Below are positions 44,377 to 52,369 of a DNA stretch of 64,000 nucleotides, piece by piece (positions within the stretch are counted from its first letter, which is position 1; every line of letters begins with the position of its first letter). The notes under the pieces are model-generated. The model was not told the DNA's origin. It did not search any database and worked only from the letters and a program-made list of their open reading frames with translations. The translations under genes and the position numbers were made by a program. The stretch comes from Gammaproteobacteria bacterium (GTDB taxonomy: Bacteria; Pseudomonadota; Gammaproteobacteria; Arenicellales; Poriferihabitantaceae), in assembly GCA_026709505.1 (NCBI GenBank), contig JAPOSW010000106.1, forward strand, positions 1 to 64,000. The letters are read 5' to 3'.

Positions 44377-44452
44377 TGGCTCCCCGGGACAGACTCGAAC
44401 TGCCGACAAAGTGGTTAACAGCCACCTGCTCTACCAACTGAGCTACCGGGGA
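44377..44452 (-). tRNA. tRNA-Asn (GTT)
   Basis: 76 nt on the minus strand with encoded CCA (complement of 44377-44379). Acceptor arms TCCCCGG and CCGGGGA pair fully. The anticodon GTT is the complement of AAC at 44417-44419, and the T-loop reads GTTCGAG. tRNA-Asn genes are frequent integration sites; accessory genes lie on both sides. Confidence 0.96.
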
Positions 44453-44873
44453 ACAGGCACGCAATATAATATTACAGGCTTGACAGGTCAAGCCATTTCT
44501 ATGGCCTGCAAGGCAAACTCAAAAAACAAATTCGGATATTCGTGTAGAATGATCGACAATCTGGCCTATAAAACACCGTTCCCAGAAATAGGGTGCTTGA
44601 CTGATTAATTTGCATGAACCGAATGTTCTGTGCGAGGAAGAATCAAAGCCAGCGTGCAGAAAACCTGCTTAGGATGCGAAAGCATCCATGCAAGGATGGC
44701 AATCTGGTCTTTTCCCATTGTTCTTGGGATGGTATGAGTGATTACCATGCCGCAATGCAGTGACCAAAAAGAGAGCAGAATCCCTTGTGGAGTAATCGAT
44801 TAATATTCCCAGCTGATCCTCCCAACCCCTCCTGTATCTCATGCAAGTGTCTCGTCAATAGGCAGCAGAAGTC
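44453..44873. other. Gene-free stretch with GNRA hairpin
   Basis: 421 bp without a convincing gene. GGATGC-GAAA-GCATCC at 44672-44687 forms a six-pair stem closed by a GNRA tetraloop. CATCC could instead pair with GGATG at 44694-44698. The stretch should also hold the promoters of tRNA-Asn and of the OLD-like gene. Confidence 0.4.
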
Positions 44874-46280
44874 GTGCTAAAGAAACTGACAATACGGAAT
44901 TTCAAGCGTTTTGATGAAGTGACACTTGATCTCGCAGACCCCGTAGTATTTATCGGCCCGAACAATTCCGGAAAAACTTCGGCTATGCAGGCATTGTCTT
45001 TATGGGAAACAGGATTAAAGAGGTGGAGCGGAAAATACGCAAATAAAGGAAACATGTCTGGCAAAAGACCAGGAGTGACTATCAATCGCAGAGACCTGCT
45101 GGCCATACCTCATCCACATGCAAACCTATTGTGGAAAAACTCTCGAACCAGAGAAATATCAAGACAAGGAAAATCTCAGAAAACATCGAATGTCAGGATT
45201 GAAATCATTGTTGAGGGAGTGACAAAAAGCAGGAAATGGACATGCGGGCTTGAGTTCGACTATGCGAATCCAGAGTTGATTTACTGCAGGCCTTTACGAA
45301 CACAACAAGCAGAAAACTCTGAACGCATGTCGGTTCCAGAAGAGTCTTTATCCGTGAATATCGCTTTTTTGCCTCCGATGTCCGGACTGGCATCAAATGA
45401 GACCAGGCTTGAACCCGGAGCCGTCAATGTGAAGATTGGCGAAGGACGAACGGCAGATGTCCTTCGAAATCTGTGCTGGAGGATATGGAGTGAAAGCAGC
45501 GATCAATGGGAGTCCCTGGTTGATGAAATACGTGAGCTATTCGGGGTTTCGCTTGATGCACCTAATTACATTCCGTTACGGGGAGAGATTGAAATGAGTT
45601 ATCAAGAGGGGAATTGCAAGTTTGACCTATCTTCGAGTGGCAGAGGCCTCCAGCAAGTATTGCTTTTGCTGGCTTACATGCGAGCCATTAAACACTCGGT
45701 AATTCTCCTCGATGAACCGGATGCTCATCTTGAAATTCTCCGGCAAAGAGAAATTTGCAGATTGATTAGTCAAAAGGGGGCAGATCTCGGTATACAGATA
45801 ATCGTTGCCAGTCATTCAGAGGTAATTTTGAATGAGGCGGCCGATGGTGATAGGGTCATTGCCTTTGTCGGCAAGCCCCATCGAATTGGAAGTCATTTCA
45901 GCCAAGTTCGTCAATCACTGGCAGAAATTGGATGGGAAGACTATTTTCAAGCAGAGCAAAAAAGGTGGGTGCTATACCTTGAGGGTTCAACGGATCTGTC
46001 AATTTTGCAGGCATTAGCCGAAAGACTGCATCATCAGGATGCAGTGCACGCCCTCAAGTCTCCCTTTGTACGCTATGTCAGAAACGAGCCGAACACAGCG
46101 GCCAAGCATTTTTTTGCGTTGCGGGAAGCAGTAAGAGACCTGAAGGGCATTGCATTATTTGACCGGATGGAGGCGAGTCAGAACCCTCCTGACTTGAATT
46201 TCCTGTTTTGGAAAAAACGAGAGATTGAAAACTATCTTTGTTTCCCGAGACACTGGAGAATTTCATTGAACAATCGTTGA
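44874..46280 (+). CDS. OLD-family ATPase/TOPRIM protein, main part (frame breaks near 46245)
   Basis: 468 residues. Walker A is FIGPNNSGKTSAM, ABC-type signature FDLSSSGRGLQQVLLLL, Walker B VILLDEPDAHLEI and H-loop IIVASHSEVIL. After the ATPase comes a TOPRIM-like start WVLYLEGSTDLSILQAL, then IALFDRMEA and KKREIENYL. This is the OLD layout, known from phage-exclusion nucleases such as P2 Old and from GajA. The second TOPRIM acidic motif reads DRM instead of D-x-D. After ENYLCFP the frame goes wrong; the next 120 residues continue in the -1 frame. The heptamer T-TTC-CCG is at the joint. The GTG start has no strong SD. Confidence 0.8.
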   Translation: MLKKLTIRNFKRFDEVTLDLADPVVFIGPNNSGKTSAMQALSLWETGLKRWSGKYANKGNMSGKRPGVTINRRDLLAIPHPHANLLWKNSRTREISRQGKSQKTSNVRIEIIVEGVTKSRKWTCGLEFDYANPELIYCRPLRTQQAENSERMSVPEESLSVNIAFLPPMSGLASNETRLEPGAVNVKIGEGRTADVLRNLCWRIWSESSDQWESLVDEIRELFGVSLDAPNYIPLRGEIEMSYQEGNCKFDLSSSGRGLQQVLLLLAYMRAIKHSVILLDEPDAHLEILRQREICRLISQKGADLGIQIIVASHSEVILNEAADGDRVIAFVGKPHRIGSHFSQVRQSLAEIGWEDYFQAEQKRWVLYLEGSTDLSILQALAERLHHQDAVHALKSPFVRYVRNEPNTAAKHFFALREAVRDLKGIALFDRMEASQNPPDLNFLFWKKREIENYLCFPRHWRISLNNR

Positions 46281-46612
46281 ACGAGGAATATTTGGATGCC
46301 CCCTTGTTGCGCCATGGTGCCCTGAAGACACATTCAGAGGCCATGAGTCAATCTATTTCGAGGGTTACCGAGGCAATTGAAACCATGGGAAAGGAGTCGG
46401 CATGGAGCGACGATATAAAAGCCAGTGATGATTTCCTGGTGCCCGTTTTTCGGTCTTACTACAAGATGCTTGGTTTGCCGAATATCATTGAAAAGTCGAA
46501 TTTCCATAAGCTTGCAAAATATGTTCCAGAGAGTAAGATTGACTCTGAAATAACTGAAAAGCTGGATGTAATTAGCGAGATCGCAAAATCTGCCGAACTT
46601 GTGCCAGAGTAG
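46238..46612 (+). pseudogene. C-terminal part of the OLD-like protein in the -1 frame
   Basis: The frame continues the preceding gene without a gap if the ribosome slips back one base: ENYLCFP then ETLENFIEQSLNEEYLDAP. It adds about 120 residues to the stop at 46612, completing the size expected for the family. Either one T was lost from the TTT run, or the genome has an assembly error, or the heptamer TTTCCCG (46240-46246 region) supports programmed -1 slippage. A separate start here is unlikely, because it would begin inside the TOPRIM domain. Confidence 0.7.
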
Positions 46613-46652
46613 TCTCGAGAAGGAAAAAATTCGACCTGCTAAGCCTCTGCCA

Positions 46653-46683
46653 GACTTTTTCAAGATTCGAGTCGAACGATAGA
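46653..46683. repeat. Direct repeat A, upstream of glycosylase gene
   Basis: 31 bp, starting GACTTTTTCAAGATTCGAG, matching 47315-47345 at 24 of 31 positions. All seven differences are transitions. The two copies bracket the hypoxanthine-DNA glycosylase gene. Confidence 0.5.
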
Positions 46684-46753
46684 CCAGGATAACGGCCTCA
46701 GCCTGTTTCAAGATTCCAGGTTCAAGAGAGTTGTCTCATGTGAAAACCGGAGC

Positions 46754-47266
46754 ATGCCGATAAAAGAAGGGTTGGATGCGATTATTGACGGCAGTTCACG
46801 GGTTCTGATATTGGGGGCCCTGCCGAGTGATCGATCACTGGAAGTACGCGAATACTACGCAAGTCCCCGCAATCATTTCTGGCGTATTCTTTCCTGCATC
46901 TACGATGAACCCATCGGGACGGATTACGAGTTGAAGCGGGCATTTCTCCACAGGCGTGGAATCGCGTTGTGGGACGTGTTGAAGGTAGCCGAACGGAAAG
47001 GAAGCCTTGATTCGAACATTCGGCGTCCGGCAGTCAACGATCTCGAAAGAGTACTCCAGAAACACCCGAGGATCAGTACGGTCGGGATGAACGGAACGAA
47101 AGCCTGGGGTCTCTTCAGCCAGCACTGGTGCAGGCACCCCGTTTTCAGAGCGGGGCGTTTGCATGTGCGTTGCCTACCGTCTTCAAGCCCAGTCCCCGGC
47201 AAGAATGTCAAGTCATTCGAGGAAAAGGCAGAGGCTTGGCGAAAGTTCCTGGTGCTATCCGGTTAA
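46754..47266 (+). CDS. Hypoxanthine/uracil-DNA glycosylase (UDG family 6-like)
   Basis: 170 residues. ILGALPSDRSL followed by EYYASPRNHFWRIL is the family 6 (deoxyinosine glycosylase) active-site region, with Asn in SPRNHFW. Motif 2 is CLPSSSPVPGKNV near the C-terminus. It removes deaminated bases from DNA, starting base excision repair. A GGAG precedes ATG 46754. It is a single gene between the OLD-like locus and uvrB, bracketed by a degenerate direct repeat. Confidence 0.88.
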   Translation: MPIKEGLDAIIDGSSRVLILGALPSDRSLEVREYYASPRNHFWRILSCIYDEPIGTDYELKRAFLHRRGIALWDVLKVAERKGSLDSNIRRPAVNDLERVLQKHPRISTVGMNGTKAWGLFSQHWCRHPVFRAGRLHVRCLPSSSPVPGKNVKSFEEKAEAWRKFLVLSG

Positions 47267-47314
47267 CTGGTTGGAGATACGCAATCCAATCGCATGGCTG
47301 CAGATTGAAAGGCA

Positions 47315-47345
47315 GGCTTTTTCAGGATTCGAATCGGGTGATAAA
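47315..47345. repeat. Direct repeat B, in the uvrB upstream region
   Basis: 31 bp, starting GGCTTTTTCAGGATTCGAA and ending in GATAAA, partner of 46653-46683. It includes a possible uvrB -10 box (TAAAAT just at its end), so the other copy may be a duplicated uvrB promoter region. Confidence 0.5.
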
Positions 47346-47399
47346 ATAACATTGCGATCAAACATCGTTATCTGCAGCCACAAACTTCTTATTTGAACC

Positions 47400-49442
47400 T
47401 TGATTCCTGAACGCGTTAACAACCCATATCAACTGGTCAGCGACTTCCAGCCCTCAGGCGATCAGCCCGAAGCCCTGAGGGCCTTGATCGGAGGCCTTGA
47501 ACAAGGAGAGGCATTTCAAACGTTGTTGGGGGTCACTGGCTCCGGGAAAACATTCACCATGGCAAATGTCATCGCGAATACCGGTCGCCCAGCACTGATT
47601 CTCGCGCATAACAAGACATTGGCCGCCCAGCTTTACTCGGAGATGCGGGACTTTTTCCCGAGTAATCGAGTGGAATATTTTGTTTCCTATTACGATTACT
47701 ATCAGCCGGAGGCATATGTTCCGAGCTCGGACACTTATATCGAAAAAGATGCTTCGATCAATGAGCATATCGATCAAATGCGCCTCTCGGCGACCAAGGC
47801 GATTCTCGAACGTGATGATGTAATTATCGTTGCTACAGTCTCGGCCATCTATGGCTTGGGTGACCCAGCCGCCTATCATGGAATGATTTTGCATGTGAAG
47901 GTTGGAGATCAGATCAACCAGCGAGATATCCTCAGGAAACTGACAGATATCCAATATGTTCGAAATGAACTTGAACTTCGACGTGCGACGTATCGAGTTC
48001 GCGGAGACGTCATTGACATATACCCGGCTGAGTCAGAGCGTCTGGCTATTCGAATTGAACTGTTCGGGGATGAAATCGAAGGCATATCCAGATTTGATCC
48101 GCTGACTGGCATTGTTGAGGAGCGAATCAATCGGGTTACCGTCTATCCTAAAAGCCATTATGTAACCAAGAAGGAGACGATTCTTAAAATCATGGATCAA
48201 ATCAAGGATGATTTGAAGTTGCGACTCAAGGAGCTAAGGGACTTGGACAAGCTGGTCGAAGCGCAACGGCTGGAACAACGCACGTTGTATGACCTCGAGA
48301 TGATGCAGGAAATGGGATATTGCAACGGCATTGAAAATTACTCCAGATATCTGTCCGGTAGAGGGGTTGGGCAGCCCCCGCCCACATTAATGGACTATCT
48401 CCCCGAAACTTCCATTGTGTTCATTGATGAGAGCCATGCAACGATTCCACAAATTGGAGCCATGTACCGGGGTGATCGATCTAGAAAGGAGAATCTCGTG
48501 GAGTATGGATTTCGATTGCCAGCTGCATTGGACAATCGCCCTCTAAGATTTGATGAGTTTGAGGCAATGCTTCCTCAGGTGATTTTTGTATCCGCAACAC
48601 CTGGCGATTACGAGGCAACAAAAACCTCGGAAGTCATTGAGCAACTGGTACGGCCAACCGGGTTGCTCGACCCTGAAGTTGAAATACGTCCGGTTGAGTT
48701 TCAGGTTGATGATCTGCTCTCTGAAATAAACCTGAGGGTACAGGCTGGAGACCGTGTCCTGGTCACCACGCTGACCAAGCGCATGGCAGAGGATTTGACC
48801 GAGTATTTTCACGAGCACGGGGTCAAGGTTCGCTATCTGCATTCGGATATCGACACTGTAGAGCGGGTTGAAATTATCCGCGACCTGAGAAAGGGAATGT
48901 TTGATGTACTGGTCGGGATTAATCTGCTACGTGAAGGACTGGATATTCCTGAAGTATCACTGGTTGCAATACTGGATGCAGACAAGGAAGGGTTTTTGCG
49001 CTCTACCCGATCATTAATTCAGACAATTGGACGTGCGGCCCGCCATCAAAAGGGAAAAGTCATTCTCTATGCAGACAGGGAAACGGGATCTATTCAAAGT
49101 GCTGTCGAGGAGACCAATCGGAGGAGGCAGAAACAGCAAAACTACAATCAAGTCCATGGCATTACCCCAAAATCAATTATCAAGCCCGTTAAGGAAATTA
49201 TCGATGGCGTGATTACGGTTGATGCGAGAACAATCAAGGCTTTAGCCAATGAAAAAATGGATGATCAGCAACTCCTCGATCATGCCGCACAATCCCCGAA
49301 ACAGCTCGGGAAGATTCTGAAGCAACTGGAAAAGAAAATGTATGAACATGCCAAGAACCTCGAGTTCGAGTCAGCCGCAGCTATTCGTGATCGAATCAAC
49401 CAAATAAGAAGTCACAAGTTCATTGAGCAGAGCACGGTCTAG
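47400..49442 (+). CDS. uvrB: Excinuclease ABC subunit B
   Basis: 680 residues. The helicase core has Walker [18 protein letters not shown], the damage-binding beta-hairpin [21 protein letters not shown], Walker [15 protein letters not shown] and motif [16 protein letters not shown]. The C-terminal UVR domain ([22 protein letters not shown]) binds UvrC. It verifies damage in nucleotide excision repair. The apparent start is TTG 47400 with no clear SD. A decayed copy of its 3' end lies at 50868-51034. Confidence 0.96.
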   Translation: MIPERVNNPYQLVSDFQPSGDQPEALRALIGGLEQGEAFQTLLGVTGSGKTFTMANVIANTGRPALILAHNKTLAAQLYSEMRDFFPSNRVEYFVSYYDYYQPEAYVPSSDTYIEKDASINEHIDQMRLSATKAILERDDVIIVATVSAIYGLGDPAAYHGMILHVKVGDQINQRDILRKLTDIQYVRNELELRRATYRVRGDVIDIYPAESERLAIRIELFGDEIEGISRFDPLTGIVEERINRVTVYPKSHYVTKKETILKIMDQIKDDLKLRLKELRDLDKLVEAQRLEQRTLYDLEMMQEMGYCNGIENYSRYLSGRGVGQPPPTLMDYLPETSIVFIDESHATIPQIGAMYRGDRSRKENLVEYGFRLPAALDNRPLRFDEFEAMLPQVIFVSATPGDYEATKTSEVIEQLVRPTGLLDPEVEIRPVEFQVDDLLSEINLRVQAGDRVLVTTLTKRMAEDLTEYFHEHGVKVRYLHSDIDTVERVEIIRDLRKGMFDVLVGINLLREGLDIPEVSLVAILDADKEGFLRSTRSLIQTIGRAARHQKGKVILYADRETGSIQSAVEETNRRRQKQQNYNQVHGITPKSIIKPVKEIIDGVITVDARTIKALANEKMDDQQLLDHAAQSPKQLGKILKQLEKKMYEHAKNLEFESAAAIRDRINQIRSHKFIEQSTV

Positions 49443-49455
49443 AGACACAGGCCTG

Positions 49456-50094
49456 CTAAATGGCATAACCAATCGTTCCTTCGGACATTTTCTGCAAATA
49501 GTCGCCAAAAGAAGGGATGGGAATCCGGTAGTGCTTGGGAGGCTTGTTCAGTTCCATGATAATTCCAGCATGCAGGGCATTGACAAGAAAGTCATCAAAG
49601 GATGTCTTCGACTCTTTAAGGAAAGATGCGGTAATTTTACGCAGACGTGTTCGGGACAGTATCCCATTCGGCATGTTGCTGGCAGCCAAGGCAATCTGTT
49701 CGTAAACGACAGTGTCCTGAGAACAGGCTTCAAGCCGAAAGTCGTAATATTCTTCTTTGAGTTCCTGGCCATACTTGAGTATTTCCGCGAGCATGTTCTC
49801 CTCAATCCTCCCTCCATGATCTTGAATCATGCTGGCCGCTGCGACTGACACACTCTTGATGTGCTGAGGCCAGCCTTGCGAGAGTCTGGCCAACTCATTT
49901 GCCCACCTCTCCTGGATTTTGGCAGAGCCTTTGAAGCCGTAGGTATTGAAAACAGCTTGGATTGCACTGGTAGCATCCTCATGCGATATGGTGTCCAGCG
50001 TCACTACCCGGCCCCTGGCGAACCTGGAAAGACCGCACTGGCGCAACACGCTTTTTGTATCACTCAAGCCAAAGAAAGTGGCGATCAGAGGCAT
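49456..50094 (-). pseudogene. C-terminal part of a frameshifted AAA+ ATPase
   Basis: This frame continues the N-terminal part at 50085-50774 after a one-base shift. From PLIATFFGLSDT onward it carries the rest of the ATPase core (sensor region with LARLSQGWPQHIKSVSVAAAS) and a winged-helix-like end (LSRTRLRKITASFLKES, then KPPKHYRIPIPSFGDYLQ). The ATPase at 59050-60261 has the same kind of C-terminal end (ending near YEPGIPSLMRF). It has no own ribosome-binding site, so it is probably not made as a separate protein. Confidence 0.7.
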
Positions 50095-50774
50095 GCCTTT
50101 GGAATCTCGATGCAGGCACAGTCCATAGCCGCCTTCGTGGACTCGGAAACAGGAGTGTTCTGGGCTTCGTCAACAAAAATTACCATGCGGATGTCCTTGA
50201 ATAAAGGTGCCGCATCACGAAATAGTTGCTCTGCAAGAATATCTTCTTGACCATGGTCACTCACCGGCTTGCCATGCATGGTGACATCCAACCCTCCGGC
50301 ACTCACCGTGTAACCGCGCTTAGCCAACTCAGACAGCAGTTTTTGCCCAATACCCTTCAGTTTCTCAAGTTTCCTGGGAACCTGTTCGGGAAACCTGTCT
50401 AAAAGTCTTTCCCTCTCCCGGTTAGATTCCTCAATCATGATCATGATGATACCTGCCGCTGACCTCAGTGTTGCAGGACCAATGGATACCGCTACCCAGG
50501 GATCTTCAGGAGTTGAATGCAGGCGCACGGCCTCCATGCATTCCATCATCAGAGCTGTCTTGCCCGCACCCGGGGCTCCCTGAAAAATCATCGTACCGCC
50601 GCCAATGACACCGTCGTCAAGGCTCATGACAGCATCACGAAAGATGTCATATTCTGTTTCACGGCCTCGGAAAAATGCCTCTCTGCTGGATTCTCCACGA
50701 TCTGTACGACGCAACCATTTTTCCAAAGGCATGGGAGCCACAGGTGTCGGTTTGGGAAAGAATCGATTATTCAT
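50085..50774 (-). CDS. N-terminal part of a frameshifted AAA+ ATPase
   Basis: 229 residues. REAFFRGRETEYDIFRDAV is the entry motif of Orc/STAND-like ATPases, Walker A is IFQGAPGAGKTALMMECM and Walker B VIFVDEAQNTPVS. The frame ends after IEIPKACL; one extra A in the CCAAAGG run at about 50092 would restore reading into the C-terminal part. The gene is therefore broken by a single-base deletion or affected by a sequencing error. It is opposite to uvrB, convergent with it, and related to the ATPase at 59050-60261. Confidence 0.7.
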   Translation of the reverse strand: MNNRFFPKPTPVAPMPLEKWLRRTDRGESSREAFFRGRETEYDIFRDAVMSLDDGVIGGGTMIFQGAPGAGKTALMMECMEAVRLHSTPEDPWVAVSIGPATLRSAAGIIMIMIEESNRERERLLDRFPEQVPRKLEKLKGIGQKLLSELAKRGYTVSAGGLDVTMHGKPVSDHGQEDILAEQLFRDAAPLFKDIRMVIFVDEAQNTPVSESTKAAMDCACIEIPKACL

Positions 50775-50867
50775 GAATCTGTTATATCATCATATCGAAT
50801 ACTTAATCACTTGATTATAAACCGCTCAGCAAGTTGTCCGTTCCTGCTTGACATTTGAGTTGAAGTT

Positions 50868-51034
50868 GAACAGGGGCAATTTATTGATCATGACGCAAAA
50901 TCCCCAAAGCAGCGGGAAAAGACTCTGAAGCAACTGGAAAACAAAGCGAATGATCATCCCAAAAATCTTGATTCGAGTCCGCCGGCACCTGTGTGCGACC
51001 GTATCGGCTAAATCCGAAACACCAAGTCCATTCA
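50868..51034 (+). pseudogene. Decayed copy of the uvrB 3' end
   Basis: Translated, it reads QGQFIDHDAKSPKQ, KTLKQLENK, DHPKNLDS and CDRIG, then an in-frame stop, IRNTKSI. This parallels the UvrB C-terminus at about 49260-49434: [31 protein letters not shown] and [30 protein letters not shown] is identical in both. Only the last 55 codons or so are present, with many substitutions and a stop, so it is non-functional. It lies on the far side of the ATPase inserted behind uvrB. Confidence 0.85.
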
Positions 51035-51067
51035 GGGTAACACACTCCGGAGAGAAGATGAAACATG

Positions 51068-51652
51068 TCATTCCATAGGCCCTTCAAGTTGTTCGGCAAG
51101 TAGATCAAACAGTCTTATCAGGGGCAAGCCCAGTATGGAATTCGGATCATCGGACTTCACTTGTTTCAAAAGAGCAATGCCGGGACCTTCAATTCTGAGA
51201 CTGCCACAAATATCAAATGGCTGTTCTCGGTCAACATAGGATTCGATTGCTTGCGGGCTTAATTTGCGATATGCAACTTCGCAGGTTTCATGGACAACAC
51301 TGCAATTCTGGGTCCGGGTGTTCAGCAAGGCTAGACCACAATGTAAAAGGACGATTGAATCAGAGGCCTGAGTCAGCTGATCAATAGCCTCGTTCCGGTC
51401 GCGCGGCTTGACAAAAATTTGACCTTCGCATTCTGCGATTTGGTCAGATCCGATAATCAGGCTGTTCTTCTGATGGGAAAGGGTTTCTGCTTTTGTTCTG
51501 GCAAGTCTTTGAACGAGTTCAGTGACTGATTCACCCTCAAGGGGACTCTCGTCGATGGCAGGCGCTTGCCAGGTGAACGCAAGGCCTGCTTTGACTAGTA
51601 TCTCGCGTCTATAGGGAGATGATGAAGCCAATATAATTTGTTGGGAAGCCAT
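51068..51652 (-). CDS. Maf-family nucleotide pyrophosphatase (YceF-like)
   Basis: 194 residues. IILASSSPYRREILVKAG is the Maf N-terminal motif; ARTKAETL, LIIGSDQIAECEGQIFVKP and DICGSLRIEGPGIALLKQVKSDDPNSILGLPL follow. The SSPYRR form resembles the YceF group, which hydrolyses 7-methyl-GTP and removes modified nucleotides. ATG 51652 is the family start. It is convergent with the decayed uvrB end. Confidence 0.92.
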   Translation of the reverse strand: MASQQIILASSSPYRREILVKAGLAFTWQAPAIDESPLEGESVTELVQRLARTKAETLSHQKNSLIIGSDQIAECEGQIFVKPRDRNEAIDQLTQASDSIVLLHCGLALLNTRTQNCSVVHETCEVAYRKLSPQAIESYVDREQPFDICGSLRIEGPGIALLKQVKSDDPNSILGLPLIRLFDLLAEQLEGPME

Positions 51653-51720
51653 GGTGAATTTTTGGATTGATGGTATTTGGCCTGTCAGAGGAAAAGTCTT
51701 GCGGCATGCTGTCTGAAGGT

Positions 51721-51906
51721 TCACAGGCGAATTAGGCCTGCTCTTGCCCTGATCTTGGATTCGGTGCCATTCATGAAGTTGAAAACACTTGGAACGCCCC
51801 CATTTTCATCCTGAATGTACGGGTATTCATGATGTATACAGTCACGAGCCCAAAGGTATAATTCTATATTTGAAAGTCGTGTTTCGTAGTATACTTCAAG
51901 ATGCAT
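51721..51906 (-). CDS. Possible small hypothetical protein
   Basis: 61 residues (MHLEVYYETRLSNIELYLWA, then a tail rich in aromatic and charged residues). No domain known to me and no clear ribosome-binding site. It lies upstream of maf on the same strand with a 68-bp gap. It may be real or a chance frame. Confidence 0.22.
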   Translation of the reverse strand: MHLEVYYETRLSNIELYLWARDCIHHEYPYIQDENGGVPSVFNFMNGTESKIRARAGLIRL

Positions 51907-51932
51907 ATTTGATGATTTTAGGGAGTTGATGA

Positions 51933-52259
51933 ATGTCAGTAACTTTGACATCGGCAGCCGCCAATCGAATCAGTAATCACTTGCGGTCGCGAGGCCATGG
52001 CGAGGGACTGCGAGTATCTGTAAAGAAATCAGGTTGTTCCGGTTATGCCTATGAACTGGACTATGCTGAAGAGATCGAAGCTTCAGATGCCGTATTCGAA
52101 AGTCATGGCGTGAAGGTCATCGTAAAGCCTGACCATTTAGCCTACCTGGACGGCATGGAACTTGATTATGTTGAAGATGGTTTATCTTCCTCCTTTCACT
52201 TCAAAAACCCCAATGTGACGGAGCAGTGCGGCTGCGGAGAAAGCTTCACAGTCAATTGA
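51933..52259 (+). CDS. A-type iron-sulfur carrier (IscA/ErpA/SufA family)
   Basis: 108 residues. The three conserved cysteines are present: GCSGYAYELDY and the C-terminal CGCGESF. VTLTSAAANRISNHL is the typical N-terminus and LAYLDGMELDYVEDGLSSSFHFKNPN the conserved core. Such proteins pass Fe-S clusters to apo-enzymes; radical SAM enzymes such as the one encoded downstream are typical clients. GGGAG precedes the ATG. It is a solitary gene, not in an isc or suf operon, so the exact family member is open. Confidence 0.93.
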   Translation: MSVTLTSAAANRISNHLRSRGHGEGLRVSVKKSGCSGYAYELDYAEEIEASDAVFESHGVKVIVKPDHLAYLDGMELDYVEDGLSSSFHFKNPNVTEQCGCGESFTVN

Positions 52260-52322
52260 CGATATCCTCTCCTTCAGGGAATTCCTTGTCTGTTCACGGG
52301 AATCAACGTTAGTGCGGCACTA

Positions 52323-52348
52323 ATCATCCGCCCCTTGAGGGTGATTTT
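52323..52348 (+). terminator. Candidate terminator behind the Fe-S carrier gene
   Basis: ATCATCC (52323-52329) pairs with GGGTGAT (52339-52345, one G-U pair), followed by TTT. A 15-bp palindrome TTAGTGC-G-GCACTAA (52309-52323) lies immediately upstream. The structure is modest, so read-through to the next gene is possible. Confidence 0.4.
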
Positions 52349-52369
52349 CCTTTCATCCGAGTTATTCTC

